Source: Candidatus Merdivivens pullistercoris (GTDB taxonomy: Bacteria > Bacteroidota > Bacteroidia > Bacteroidales > UBA932). Taken from it: 58,584 nucleotides of DNA. Below, in pieces: positions 1 through 9,465 of the stretch (its first letter is position 1; the number at the start of each line of letters is the position of its first letter). Below the pieces are notes generated by a model that was given only the letters and a program-made list of their open reading frames with translations, ran no database searches and had not been told where the DNA came from. The position numbers and the translations under genes are program-made. Where the stretch lies: assembly GCA_017694935.1 (NCBI GenBank), contig JADIME010000013.1:1-58584 (forward strand). Direction: 5' to 3'.

Positions 1-27
1 TTTTTTCTCAGAATATTTGAGACACGC

Positions 28-118
28 TTTTGTGCAGGTTTTTGCCGTTTTTTGAGGAGAATAGCAGCGCTATTGTGTGATAAAAACGGCAGAAAGATGC
101 CGAAATGGTGGCACAAAG
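28..118. repeat. Nested inverted-repeat element, likely dispersed intergenic repeat or structured RNA
   Basis: Three nested arms: TTTGTGC(29-35)/GCACAAA(111-117), TGCCGTTTTT(43-52)/AAAAACGGCA(82-91), apical ATAGC(61-65)/GCTAT(69-73). Confidence 0.55.
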
Positions 119-185
119 AACTTTTGAAAAAATTTTAAACAGCTTCTTATTATGCAAATGTAATAAATCCTATTAAAAAATTCAG

Positions 186-215
186 GAGCTGTTTGAAAAA
201 AATTCAAAACAGCCC
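186..215 (-). terminator. Rho-independent terminator of the fimbrial operon
   Basis: GGAGCTGTTTGAA/TTCAAAACAGCCCC imperfect hairpin; read on the minus strand it is followed by a T-rich tract (GAATTTTTTAA). Confidence 0.6.
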
Positions 216-234
216 CTGTGCACTTTCTTGTATT

Positions 235-2955
235 TTAGCGCCTGTTTGTCTCTGTACTGCCATTAGGCATTCCTGTGTTTGAACTGCATCCTGAGTGGGT
301 GATTGTGTATAGGAATGAATCAGCAAGTTCGAACTTGAGCAGTATGGCTTGTCCTCCAAAAAACTCTTCCGCGATATTCCTGTCCGTGACAAACATTCCC
401 GACCCCTCGTTTTTGTCTGTGTACGGATTATGCAGTTCATATACGAAGTTACGTTTATTGAATTGATTTATAATACTGTCGATAAAATTCTCGCATAAAG
501 GCATAAGGGCGTGTGCCGTATCATTGTAAAAGAAAGACGGATTTGTACTCCAGCTGTTAATAAATGTCCCTATAGGGTAGAGGGAGGCTTTATTGCTTTC
601 AAATCTTTCGGATAGTAACAGAAAATCGTGGTTTTCCCCATCTATCGCCTTTACGATTTTGCTTCTCGCCGCCGCATTTTTGTTTATATTGAATATGATT
701 TCCAGATCCAATCTGTACCGTCCGTTTTCATTCCATGGAAAGTGAATGCCAACTTCGAGATTCAGGTAAAGATCGAAATAGTATGTACTGTGGAAACTTT
801 TTCCTGTTTCCGGACTCGTTTTGGTAAGGCGCAATGCAAACGGTCCCGCGCCATCTGGGCCCATGCATAGCCGTATGCCTCCATCTATCGTTTCTTTGGA
901 ATTGATTTCATTATTTGTAGCGTTTGTGCCTTTTTCCCATGACCTGTCCCAACCCAGATGTCTCACGGAAATGCTTGACCCTGTGATGTCTGATTCAGGA
1001 ATGCTTATTTCTAGGTAGTCCTGTCCGTTTTTATTATAGAGGGCGGTGTTGTCGAATGATCCCAAATTTCCTCCATTCCCGGTAAAAGCGGGAAGGACTG
1101 TCACTTCCATTGTTGCCTGCCCCTCAGGAAGGTTTCCCAAAATCCCTTCTGTCCTGAACTCTATGACCCCTTTATACGGATTTATACCGTCTGCCGCTAT
1201 CCCGTATATCTTTCCGACCTGAACCAATTGTTCACTTTTTATTCCTATGTGTAACAAGTCTATTGGTGATGTGGCGTTTTTTACTTTCAAAAACAGAGAC
1301 TGATATACATCTCGGTCAAAATCGATGGCGGTAAGAGTGCGGTTTCCTTCTTTGTACAAAACCATATATTGTGAACTTCCCCCTGCTTCGGAATAAGTCT
1401 GATTGTCGCATATCACCGTAAGTTGTGGAATCTTTATGTTGATTTTGAATTTCTGACTATTTCCGCTTTTGTTTATGATAGTACCATTCAATACTCTGTT
1501 TTCGGCACTCGGCAATTCTTTTACCAATATTCCCAGTTTTTTGCCGTTTTTTGTGTCATTGGGATCGAAACTCAGCCGGATTGCTCCATTTTCAACAATT
1601 CTTGTTTCGCCTCCGGCTTCGAGGGAGATGTCCATTTCCAGCACCCCATGTTTGGTTACGACCCTGATTACCCCGTCATTATTGGATACGAATAGTATGC
1701 TTCTCTCTATTCCAAGCGTAGCCGAAATGTTCTCCGCTATGAAAATCCTATCGTCATCTTCGCTTATGACATTCACGTTTATGCTTCCCGATGCATCTGG
1801 TGAGTCCGATGAGGCTCTTATTGTGGTCTTCCCTACATTGTGTGCAAACAGTTCTCCGTTATTGTATGTGACAATGCTCTCGTCACCGCTTTCATACGTT
1901 ATTTCAGTATATTCTTCAGCCGGTATGGAAAATTTGATTTTCGTATTTTCCACCATGGTTATCTCTTCCCCCATGTCCAGTATGGCATCGCTTACGGTGA
2001 CTCTCCAGGAATCCTCGAATATTCCTTCATCGGTAGCATAAAACGAGATATTGTATCTTTTATTGCGTTCAATCTTGAAATTCAAGATAATGCGATATTC
2101 TATGCGGGCGCTTTCCAAGCCAGCGCTATTGACTATCCTGCCGCTGAATTCTATCCATGAATATTGTTCAGTAACAGGTACTGACGGATCCTGCACATCC
2201 AAATCCCCGGAGACCACTTCATTGGTGAAATTCGCATTTTCCAGCATGAACATGCGGATAGTGCCTCCGTTTTCGAAATTTTCAAGATCTTCATCCGTAC
2301 CCATGTCTCCGTCTCCGAGAGCCTCTTTTGACGGTTTATTGTCTGTGAACGGGGATATCCGGGTGGGAGAGTTGCATATTTGCACGCGTTCCGGTATTAT
2401 CTTTACACCGTCAAGGCTGCTGTATTCTATATTGATTTCCGCTACAAGCCGTCTGACATATATCGGAAAATTTTTGCCCGCCCTCGTGTCTATGTTTATG
2501 CTTCCCGCCATTGGTAGGAAACCGTGTTCATCCACGATTCCATCCCATGAACCTGCATCGTATATGTATTTTTCCATCTCTGCCATATTTCCCGGAGGAA
2601 CGGTTTCCCCCATATTTACCAAAGCGAAAATCCGGTATGTTTTATTGTTTCTTAATTCCAGTGAACACTCGGCTGATCCGTCATAATTTTCAACATAGCA
2701 TGACGCGCAGTAATTGCCGGTCTCTAGATCGTATGCCGTTATGTATATGTCGTCCATTCCGTTGTCATCGGTACAGTATATATCTGCCAACAATCCCTTT
2801 GTGTATTGATTGTCAAATTCACGCAAATCTTCTTCTATGGTAAAAGTGACATTTTGCGTATGATTGTCTTTTTGTTCGTATATGTCCCGGATGCATCCGG
2901 ATGACAGAAATATCGCGATTGCATGCGCGACCAATATGATTGTTCTGTATTTCAT
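235..2955 (-). CDS. DUF4906-type fimbrial/adhesin lipoprotein with Ig-like region (candidate tip protein)
   Basis: 906 aa ORF, lipobox-like SSGC signal, fimbrillin-like N-terminal region, last gene of a fimbrial operon. Confidence 0.7.
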   Translation of the reverse strand: MKYRTIILVAHAIAIFLSSGCIRDIYEQKDNHTQNVTFTIEEDLREFDNQYTKGLLADIYCTDDNGMDDIYITAYDLETGNYCASCYVENYDGSAECSLELRNNKTYRIFALVNMGETVPPGNMAEMEKYIYDAGSWDGIVDEHGFLPMAGSINIDTRAGKNFPIYVRRLVAEINIEYSSLDGVKIIPERVQICNSPTRISPFTDNKPSKEALGDGDMGTDEDLENFENGGTIRMFMLENANFTNEVVSGDLDVQDPSVPVTEQYSWIEFSGRIVNSAGLESARIEYRIILNFKIERNKRYNISFYATDEGIFEDSWRVTVSDAILDMGEEITMVENTKIKFSIPAEEYTEITYESGDESIVTYNNGELFAHNVGKTTIRASSDSPDASGSINVNVISEDDDRIFIAENISATLGIERSILFVSNNDGVIRVVTKHGVLEMDISLEAGGETRIVENGAIRLSFDPNDTKNGKKLGILVKELPSAENRVLNGTIINKSGNSQKFKINIKIPQLTVICDNQTYSEAGGSSQYMVLYKEGNRTLTAIDFDRDVYQSLFLKVKNATSPIDLLHIGIKSEQLVQVGKIYGIAADGINPYKGVIEFRTEGILGNLPEGQATMEVTVLPAFTGNGGNLGSFDNTALYNKNGQDYLEISIPESDITGSSISVRHLGWDRSWEKGTNATNNEINSKETIDGGIRLCMGPDGAGPFALRLTKTSPETGKSFHSTYYFDLYLNLEVGIHFPWNENGRYRLDLEIIFNINKNAAARSKIVKAIDGENHDFLLLSERFESNKASLYPIGTFINSWSTNPSFFYNDTAHALMPLCENFIDSIINQFNKRNFVYELHNPYTDKNEGSGMFVTDRNIAEEFFGGQAILLKFELADSFLYTITHSGCSSNTGMPNGSTETNRR

Positions 2956-2962
2956 AATTCAT

Positions 2963-3772
2963 TCATAAGATTAAATCGCCCCAACTTCCTGTCACCCATT
3001 CTGCATTCCCGAGCCTGATCTCCATCAAGTTCCCGTTGATTGTCAATTCAATGTCCATCAGATCCTTTGCCTCCCAATTGTACCCTTTGGATGCCAATAT
3101 TTTTCCAAGCGGTATTTTATATGAGTCGCCGTCCATGTCGTATATGCCTATCATTAAGCCGTCATCGGTCTGTTGAGGCAGTCTCGTGGAAAATGATACG
3201 TATTTGTCACGGTATGTGAAATCAGGTCTGCAATAAAATTTGCCGGAAACAGGCTCCCCGTTTATCTTGTATCCGTTGGAATACCCTTCCAGATAAAGTC
3301 CGCCTATGTCATTTTCTTCATTCAGAATAGAGGCGTTCAGTGTCGCGAATCTTTTGTTAAAATCGATTGTTACCTCGGCTTCTTCGACGCGGGTGTCCAT
3401 AAAGGTTCCGAACTTATACAGTGCCGGAAAATCTTCCCCGTTTTCGCCAAGGATTTCCGGCCCGTCTATGGCAAATGCGGGGAAAACATATCCGGTAGTA
3501 TCGCACCATACATATATTTCGACATTCTTTTTTCTGTCTATGTCGTGTACATATCCTTCGGATAATTGCCCTGCCGGAACTTCTATACGCTCTTTCATGG
3601 TGTTGCCGTCATAAATATAGATAATAGGCACATGCTGTCCATCGGGGAGATCCACAGCTTTGAATAACAGTCTGCATGGGCATTCGTTCCTGTCTTCAAG
3701 AATATTGCAGGAGGATAGGAATATTCCTAAAATAGCGGCAACGGCAATTGCCCGGGATATATGATTATGCAT
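2963..3772 (-). CDS. FimB/Mfa2 family fimbrial anchor subunit
   Basis: 269 aa, lipobox (LSSC), ECPCRLLFKA N-terminal motif typical of Mfa2/FimB, adjacent to pilin gene. Confidence 0.8.
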   Translation of the reverse strand: MHNHISRAIAVAAILGIFLSSCNILEDRNECPCRLLFKAVDLPDGQHVPIIYIYDGNTMKERIEVPAGQLSEGYVHDIDRKKNVEIYVWCDTTGYVFPAFAIDGPEILGENGEDFPALYKFGTFMDTRVEEAEVTIDFNKRFATLNASILNEENDIGGLYLEGYSNGYKINGEPVSGKFYCRPDFTYRDKYVSFSTRLPQQTDDGLMIGIYDMDGDSYKIPLGKILASKGYNWEAKDLMDIELTINGNLMEIRLGNAEWVTGSWGDLIL

Positions 3773-3790
3773 AGCGTCGGCCTTTGTTTG

Positions 3791-4804
3791 TCAGATGATT
3801 TTGTCGGTCGTGAGGCCTTTTTCCCAATCTACTACGGTAATAGTGAAATTGCACATTTCACCGTCTATCCTTTCCCATGGATTGTCTGTCCCAGGTTTTG
3901 TGATAGTCAGATTGTTGATGATATATGAGTGGTTGGCCTCTATGTTGCCGAAAGGAATAGGGTAGTAGCATGTCTTTCCGTTCAGGGCGGCTTCAATTAC
4001 CAACCGTGTAAAACGCGGGCTCCAAAGCGCATCGTATGAGTCGTCCGCTATGTCATTCGGGTATACGTAATAATAATGTTCTTGCGAATATTCTCCGTGA
4101 AGTGCTATTGTCCGGTCTATATTGTCATCTTCAAGCAGGGATTTTATATCGTCCGTTTCATCTTCCCATAATCCGTTTTTATTGTACCATACGGTAGGGG
4201 AGTTTTCACCTCTAAGATCGGACAGTCCCGAAACATTTGATACGAAAATCCTCTGTATTTCAAAGGCCTGCTTTTGGAATACCGGGTCTTTCATTTCATT
4301 CTTGATGGTCCCGACGGCAATTTTCGCAACGTTTCTTCTCGCTTCCATGTTTACATCTGCTCCGCTTTCATCGATAGTGAATGATTTTTCGGCGTACATT
4401 ATCAGGTTCCCTTTTGAATTGTCTTCCAACGGGACGGATATTTCATCCACGGAACCGTAGCTGAAATTTTCGCCGGCATGGCTTTGTCCCATATTGACAA
4501 TTGCCGCCGCAGTATATGAACCTTCGTAAATCTCCATTTCGGCTGTCGCACCGTCTGTAAGCAGCGAGGTCACGTATTCGCCCGAATCATCGAAAATGAT
4601 AAATTCGACGTTGTTCAATGCTTCTTCGTCGGAAGAGCCTGTCAGTTTTGTAGATGCACTTCCGCCATTGACTGAACTGTCATCCAGGCAGAATCTTACG
4701 ATGCTTTTTCCGTTTTCATTTCCGGTGCCGTCTTTTTTTTCGATTTGTTCGCAACCTTGTGCAATTGTGGCGATAACACTTAATGCCAATAGTAATTTTT
4801 TCAT
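3791..4804 (-). CDS. FimA/Mfa1-like major fimbrial subunit lipoprotein
   Basis: 337 aa lipoprotein (AQGC), FIIFDDSGEYV and VNMGQS motifs of fimbrillins, C-terminal VVDWEKGL. Confidence 0.75.
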   Translation of the reverse strand: MKKLLLALSVIATIAQGCEQIEKKDGTGNENGKSIVRFCLDDSSVNGGSASTKLTGSSDEEALNNVEFIIFDDSGEYVTSLLTDGATAEMEIYEGSYTAAAIVNMGQSHAGENFSYGSVDEISVPLEDNSKGNLIMYAEKSFTIDESGADVNMEARRNVAKIAVGTIKNEMKDPVFQKQAFEIQRIFVSNVSGLSDLRGENSPTVWYNKNGLWEDETDDIKSLLEDDNIDRTIALHGEYSQEHYYYVYPNDIADDSYDALWSPRFTRLVIEAALNGKTCYYPIPFGNIEANHSYIINNLTITKPGTDNPWERIDGEMCNFTITVVDWEKGLTTDKII

Positions 4805-4840
4805 TTTTTGTTAATTTGATTAATTGATTAATAATAAGTT

Positions 4841-4947
4841 AAAAACCGTACCGGAAGAAAGCACGTGTCCTCCCGCACTATCGTCTTTATGAATGCTCCC
4901 CTCCAATTCTTTTCATAAAAGCGATTCTCCAAATCCTCCGGTACGGT
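4841..4947 (-). ncRNA. Nested two-stem structured leader/attenuator candidate upstream of the pilin gene
   Basis: Outer arms 4845-4858/4934-4947 (14 bp incl. one GU) and inner arms 4880-4893/4912-4925 (14-nt arms, one mismatch, one GU); minus-strand 3' arm followed by TTTT. Confidence 0.6.
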
Positions 4948-4959
4948 ATGTCAAGCAAT

Positions 4960-6852
4960 CTAAATAAGTTTTGCGCATTCAGGATCAAGCCTGTACCTGT
5001 ATTTGAATTTACTGTCCTGCCCGATTGCCGATTTTAAAAACCGGACGGCTTTTTCAGTGTCTCCAAGCCTTGAATACGCAATTGCCATAAGGTAATCCCT
5101 GTCTCCGCTGGCTTCCAGGTTTTCCAGTATCCCGAGTGCGGAATAATTGTAGTCCATTAACAGATAGGCCAAAGCAGTATTGTAGTCTTTATAGCCGTTA
5201 AGGTATTCCAACGCCTTTTTGTAGTCTCTGTCTTTTAAATATCCGACCCCCTTCATGTACAGCGTATCTATTTGGGTTGTAACAACCGTGTCGGAGATAG
5301 CGTCTTTTTTGTGGATATGAAAGGAAAATTCAACGTTACGCATTTTGTCATAAATGGAGTCGGATATGGTTTTGTAATAAGGCAATTCCCTCAGTCTTTC
5401 TTCTTTGTCCGATTCATCGGTATCCGATACGCATCTTAATATTTCCGCGACCTGGCTTTCACTGAAGCATCCCGACAGCATGAGATGTTTTTCAAAACCA
5501 GCCCAGTCTTCGCCTATGCCGTATGCCCTGATGTTTTTATAAATGTTGTCATAATCAATCGGGGCGGCCTGGTGCATAGATGACATATTTCCAGTAGTAT
5601 CGATTATAGAAGAAAGATCCTCGATCGAGGCAAAGTAAACGCGTTCCCTGCCGTCCCGATGTTTCTTGACAGTCTCTTTTACCTTTTTTAAAACGAAACC
5701 GGCGCGTTCCTGAGAAAGTCTTTTATTGTAGTCTTGCCTGCCTTCAGGAGATGCTCCTCCTTTTATGATTATGGAATCGAGCACGAGGTCTTTGTTTTCA
5801 AGAAGTGAGTTCAATATGCTTTCAGCCTTGCCGAATTCTTTTTTATTGTCCGCTATCTCTTCTTTGAAATAATATTTGTCGAGTTCGAAACGGATGTCTG
5901 CACGTGCTGTTATTACGGAGTCCCGCGAAGTAATTTTCACGATGTATTTCTCCCTGTTGTCGGCAAGGCTGCTGATGGAACTTATGTAGAATTTCGTGGT
6001 GTCTTTACTTAGATTGCTGTACAGTATGCTCCCGTCCGTTTCTATCGATGATCTGAGATTCATGTCTATGCGTCTCATTTTGGGTGTGGTGTTTATAAGC
6101 TGGCGGTATCTGTAATGTATGTTGCCTCCGGATTTGTCTATGATTGTGTCTATCCGTACTCCTCCGTTTATATATGGGGATTTTACGAAACGTTCATATT
6201 TTTTGCCTATCCGCGAGTGCCGTATGAGATTGAGCCTTTTCAGCCAGTTTTTAGTATAATGTTTTACGGCTTCATCCTCAGTCACTCCGAATGGCGCGGC
6301 CGCGTACCGTTCGAGAAAGAGTTTCAGGCTCCTTCTATATAGGAAAAGCTCTTCTTCGTTCAATGGAAGCAGTGATTTCAAGTATTTTTCGTATTTCTCA
6401 TAGCCGTTTTGCTGTCGGCGCTTGTAGTCTTTTCCGCTTATGAGGATGGAGTCAAGCTGCTCTTTGTCGTTCAGAATGGTGAGGACCGGGGTGATACGTA
6501 CCTGCCACGCCGTATTCAGCATGATTTCGGGTACGACTATTTCAAAGTCCAACTCGACTGTGCCATGGCGCTCGCTGACTTGTTTGTGTCTGGCTACCAC
6601 GAAGGCGGCATCGAGTACGTCTATCGGTTTCATTTCACCGTTCTCGTCGAGTACCGCGTTCATTACATCGGATTCTTCCCGCACGGTATCGCGTACGACA
6701 GGCTTTTCCATGCGTGCAAGCTGTTCCTCCTGCATCATCACTCCGATACTTGGATGTTCTTTGTGCAAAGTTCTGATCTGTAGTTGTGTAGTACAAGATA
6801 TCGGAGCTGATGCAGCGGCAATTAACAATATTATCATGAAAGTATTTCTCAT
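4960..6852 (-). CDS. DUF3868 / OmpA-like domain protein with C-terminal TPR-like repeats
   Basis: 630 aa; OmpA-like segment LDSIIIKGGASPEGRQDYNKRLSQERA; TPR-like C terminus; fimbrial operon context. Confidence 0.75.
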   Translation of the reverse strand: MRNTFMIILLIAAASAPISCTTQLQIRTLHKEHPSIGVMMQEEQLARMEKPVVRDTVREESDVMNAVLDENGEMKPIDVLDAAFVVARHKQVSERHGTVELDFEIVVPEIMLNTAWQVRITPVLTILNDKEQLDSILISGKDYKRRQQNGYEKYEKYLKSLLPLNEEELFLYRRSLKLFLERYAAAPFGVTEDEAVKHYTKNWLKRLNLIRHSRIGKKYERFVKSPYINGGVRIDTIIDKSGGNIHYRYRQLINTTPKMRRIDMNLRSSIETDGSILYSNLSKDTTKFYISSISSLADNREKYIVKITSRDSVITARADIRFELDKYYFKEEIADNKKEFGKAESILNSLLENKDLVLDSIIIKGGASPEGRQDYNKRLSQERAGFVLKKVKETVKKHRDGRERVYFASIEDLSSIIDTTGNMSSMHQAAPIDYDNIYKNIRAYGIGEDWAGFEKHLMLSGCFSESQVAEILRCVSDTDESDKEERLRELPYYKTISDSIYDKMRNVEFSFHIHKKDAISDTVVTTQIDTLYMKGVGYLKDRDYKKALEYLNGYKDYNTALAYLLMDYNYSALGILENLEASGDRDYLMAIAYSRLGDTEKAVRFLKSAIGQDSKFKYRYRLDPECAKLI

Positions 6853-6865
6853 TTTTCAATGTATG

Positions 6866-7426
6866 TTAAAACATATATACAAGCTGTACGATAAGGTTGT
6901 CGGGGAAAATGTACGGTGTCACGCCCTTTGAAACAATTTCGCCGCAACTCTGGCATTTGTATCTCACATAGTCTTTTATGCCTCCGAGCAGGCCTATGCC
7001 GAGTTCCAGATTTAGGTTGGGGGTAAGCATGATGGCATAGCCTCCGAACAGGCCGACCGAATATCCCATGCCTTCTTCGGTGCGCCTTGAGACAAGTCCG
7101 CCGTAATTGTATATGGAATATTGCAATTTGGCTCCGGCGAACCATCCTGAATTGAAATGCCAGAACCAGTATCTCGATCCGGCGGATATGGAAAACAGGC
7201 GATGCTGTATCTGTCCGGCAGTACCTTTGTTAAAGGTAAAAGGATTATATGCCCCTTTTGCGAATAGACTCCAATGCTGGTTCAGTGCGTATGCTCCTTC
7301 TATATTGAATGTGGCGAAGTTTGCATAGTCCGCAAGGTTTGTTGAAATGGAAATGCGTTGAGCTTTCAGTAATGTAGGAGCGGTGACCGCCAATGCTACA
7401 ACGATGATGATAAATCTGCCTCTCAT
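6866..7426 (-). CDS. DUF3575 domain-containing outer membrane protein
   Basis: 186 aa; signal peptide, ISISTNLADYANFATFNIEGAYALNQHWSLFAKGAYNPF motif. Confidence 0.8.
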   Translation of the reverse strand: MRGRFIIIVVALAVTAPTLLKAQRISISTNLADYANFATFNIEGAYALNQHWSLFAKGAYNPFTFNKGTAGQIQHRLFSISAGSRYWFWHFNSGWFAGAKLQYSIYNYGGLVSRRTEEGMGYSVGLFGGYAIMLTPNLNLELGIGLLGGIKDYVRYKCQSCGEIVSKGVTPYIFPDNLIVQLVYMF

Positions 7427-7452
7427 AATCTTGTCCCTTCTGTTTTGTGCCG

Positions 7453-7460
7453 CAAATCTA
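7453..7460 (-). promoter_or_regulatory. Bacteroidetes -7 box for the fimbrial operon
   Basis: Minus strand TAGATTTG matches TAnnTTTG, upstream of the DUF3575 start. Confidence 0.5.
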
Positions 7461-7549
7461 TGTGAAAGAATACAGAAAGACCCTCAAAAAAAGATAAACT
7501 TTAAAAGTTTTGATTATCTTGCGAAAAATTATGTTTTAGCGTTTTTTAT

Positions 7550-8188
7550 ATGAGTTTTTTTTGGTTTTTTAAGGCATCCGGGGATAAAATTTATCCTTAT
7601 TTTGAAAAACAGGCATCATGTTTCGTGTCGGCGGCGGGGCTTCTTTCTGACTTGGTGAGGTCGAAGGAGGTTTCGGAACGTAAAAACATATATAGGAATA
7701 TAAAGTTGTGCGAAACACAAGGCGATGCTGTCATCACCACGCTTTATGAAGAGATGGTCGAGATAAAAAGCACTCCTTTCGACAGGGCTGACGTGCAGGG
7801 ACTGGCTACTATGCTGGACGATTTCCTCGACATGATCAACGACAGTGCAAAGCGGGTGCTGATATATCTTCCGAAAAGGATAGATTCACAGGTAATCGAA
7901 CTGGCCGATTATATAAAGGAGGATGCCGTTGTGCTCGAATTGCTTGTAGGCCAGATGAAATTCATCGGCAAGAAGCCTATGCAGGTATTGCAGCAGTGCG
8001 AAAGGATAACCCAGATCGAACATGCCAGCGATGACGTTTTCGGGGAGTATATGACTTTCCTGTTTGAAAACGAGAAGGACGCGATAGAGTTGGTGAAATA
8101 TAAGAATATAGTCGAAGCCTTGGAGGATACTACGGATTGTGCCAAGGACATAGCCGGGCTGATACGGAAGATAGCTTTCGAGAAATAG
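7550..8188 (+). CDS. DUF47 / PhoU-like family protein
   Basis: 212 aa; typical DUF47 helical sequence (YFEKQA..., ECERITQIEHASDDVF). Confidence 0.85.
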   Translation: MSFFWFFKASGDKIYPYFEKQASCFVSAAGLLSDLVRSKEVSERKNIYRNIKLCETQGDAVITTLYEEMVEIKSTPFDRADVQGLATMLDDFLDMINDSAKRVLIYLPKRIDSQVIELADYIKEDAVVLELLVGQMKFIGKKPMQVLQQCERITQIEHASDDVFGEYMTFLFENEKDAIELVKYKNIVEALEDTTDCAKDIAGLIRKIAFEK

Positions 8189-8228
8189 TTTCCATAAGGC
8201 AATCTCCATACTGTAATTCCGGAAAAAA

Positions 8229-8261
8229 ACAGGGCGGTTCCGCGCAAACGGATCGCCCTGT
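8229..8261. terminator. Terminator between DUF47 gene and oadB
   Basis: ACAGGGCG/CGCCCTGT stem with inner TCCG/CGGA; long T-run on the minus strand. Confidence 0.8.
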
Positions 8262-8285
8262 CTCTTATGTAGTTATTTGTATGTT

Positions 8286-9428
8286 CTATCCGAGGAATCC
8301 CAACAATATACCGGCAGCAACCGCACTTCCGATCACGCCGGCCACATTAGGCCCCATGGCATGCATCAGCAGGAAGTTCCTCTTGTCATAACGGAGCCCT
8401 TCCAGATTGGATATGCGGGCCGAATCAGGCACTGCGGATACTCCTGCATTTCCGATAAGCGGGTTGATCTTGTTGCCAGGTTTCAGGAAGAGGTTGATGA
8501 ATTTCACGAACATCACGCCTCCGAAAGTTGCAATCACGAATGAAAGGAATCCCAATACGAAGATCATGATTGAACTTGGCTGAAGGAATTTGTCTGCCTG
8601 AGTCGAGCATCCCACTGTAAGTCCGATGAGTATGGTGACAACATCGATGAGCGGTCCGCGGGCTGTTTCGGCAAGCCTTCTTGTAACGCCTGACTCTTTA
8701 AGCAGGTTCCCGAAGAAGAGCATACCCAGAAGCGGAAGTCCGGACGGCACTATGAATGCCGTAAGAAGGAATCCCGCGATAGGGAAGAGGATCTTTTCCC
8801 TCTGTGAAACCACGCGCGGTGCAGGCATACGGATAAGACGTTCTTTCTTGGTCGTACACAATCTCATTACCGGAGGCTGTATTACAGGCACCAGTGCCAT
8901 GTAGGAATATGCAGATACTGCAATGGCACCCATAAGGTCCGGTGCGAGTTTGGATGACAGGAAGATTGCCGTAGGACCGTCGGCCCCGCCGATGATACCT
9001 ATGGCACCGGCCTCGCTAGGACTGAATCCCATTGCGAGAGCGATTGCATAGGCACCGAAAATACCGAGCTGGGCGGCTGCTCCGATCAGCATCAGCTTAG
9101 GATTGGCAATCAATGCCGAAAAGTCGGTCATAGCACCGATTCCCAAAAAGATGAGAGGCGGATACCATCCCTGTTGCACGCCTTTGTACAGGATGTTCAG
9201 GACAGAGCCGTCTTCATATATGCCGACATTCAGTCCCGGGAACAATGGAATGTTACCGACGATGATACCGAAACCTATCGGGACAAGCAACAGCGGCTCC
9301 CATTCTTTTTTTATCGCGATGTATATAAATGCCAGTCCGATGATGATCATGATGATATGACCCCATGTGGCATTCGCGAATCCCGTAAACTGTAAAAATT
9401 CACCTATGTTTTCTAATACAGTATTCAT
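8286..9428 (-). CDS. oadB: Na+-translocating decarboxylase beta subunit
   Basis: 380 aa polytopic protein; GIIGGADGPTAIFLSSKLAP motif. Confidence 0.93.
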   Translation of the reverse strand: MNTVLENIGEFLQFTGFANATWGHIIMIIIGLAFIYIAIKKEWEPLLLVPIGFGIIVGNIPLFPGLNVGIYEDGSVLNILYKGVQQGWYPPLIFLGIGAMTDFSALIANPKLMLIGAAAQLGIFGAYAIALAMGFSPSEAGAIGIIGGADGPTAIFLSSKLAPDLMGAIAVSAYSYMALVPVIQPPVMRLCTTKKERLIRMPAPRVVSQREKILFPIAGFLLTAFIVPSGLPLLGMLFFGNLLKESGVTRRLAETARGPLIDVVTILIGLTVGCSTQADKFLQPSSIMIFVLGFLSFVIATFGGVMFVKFINLFLKPGNKINPLIGNAGVSAVPDSARISNLEGLRYDKRNFLLMHAMGPNVAGVIGSAVAAGILLGFLG

Positions 9429-9465
9429 TTAAATGGATTTAATTTTTACATATACGGAGAACCGA

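Noticed and set aside
1-138. Open frame through the left-edge repeat as a coding region
   Set aside because: The frame is open only by chance in a hairpin-rich segment; no plausible start, family or ribosome-binding site.
4845-4947. Inverted repeats as an invertible fimbrial promoter switch
   Set aside because: The enclosed segment has no clear TAnnTTTG promoter, no recombinase lies nearby, and nested pairing plus a T-tract fits RNA structure better.
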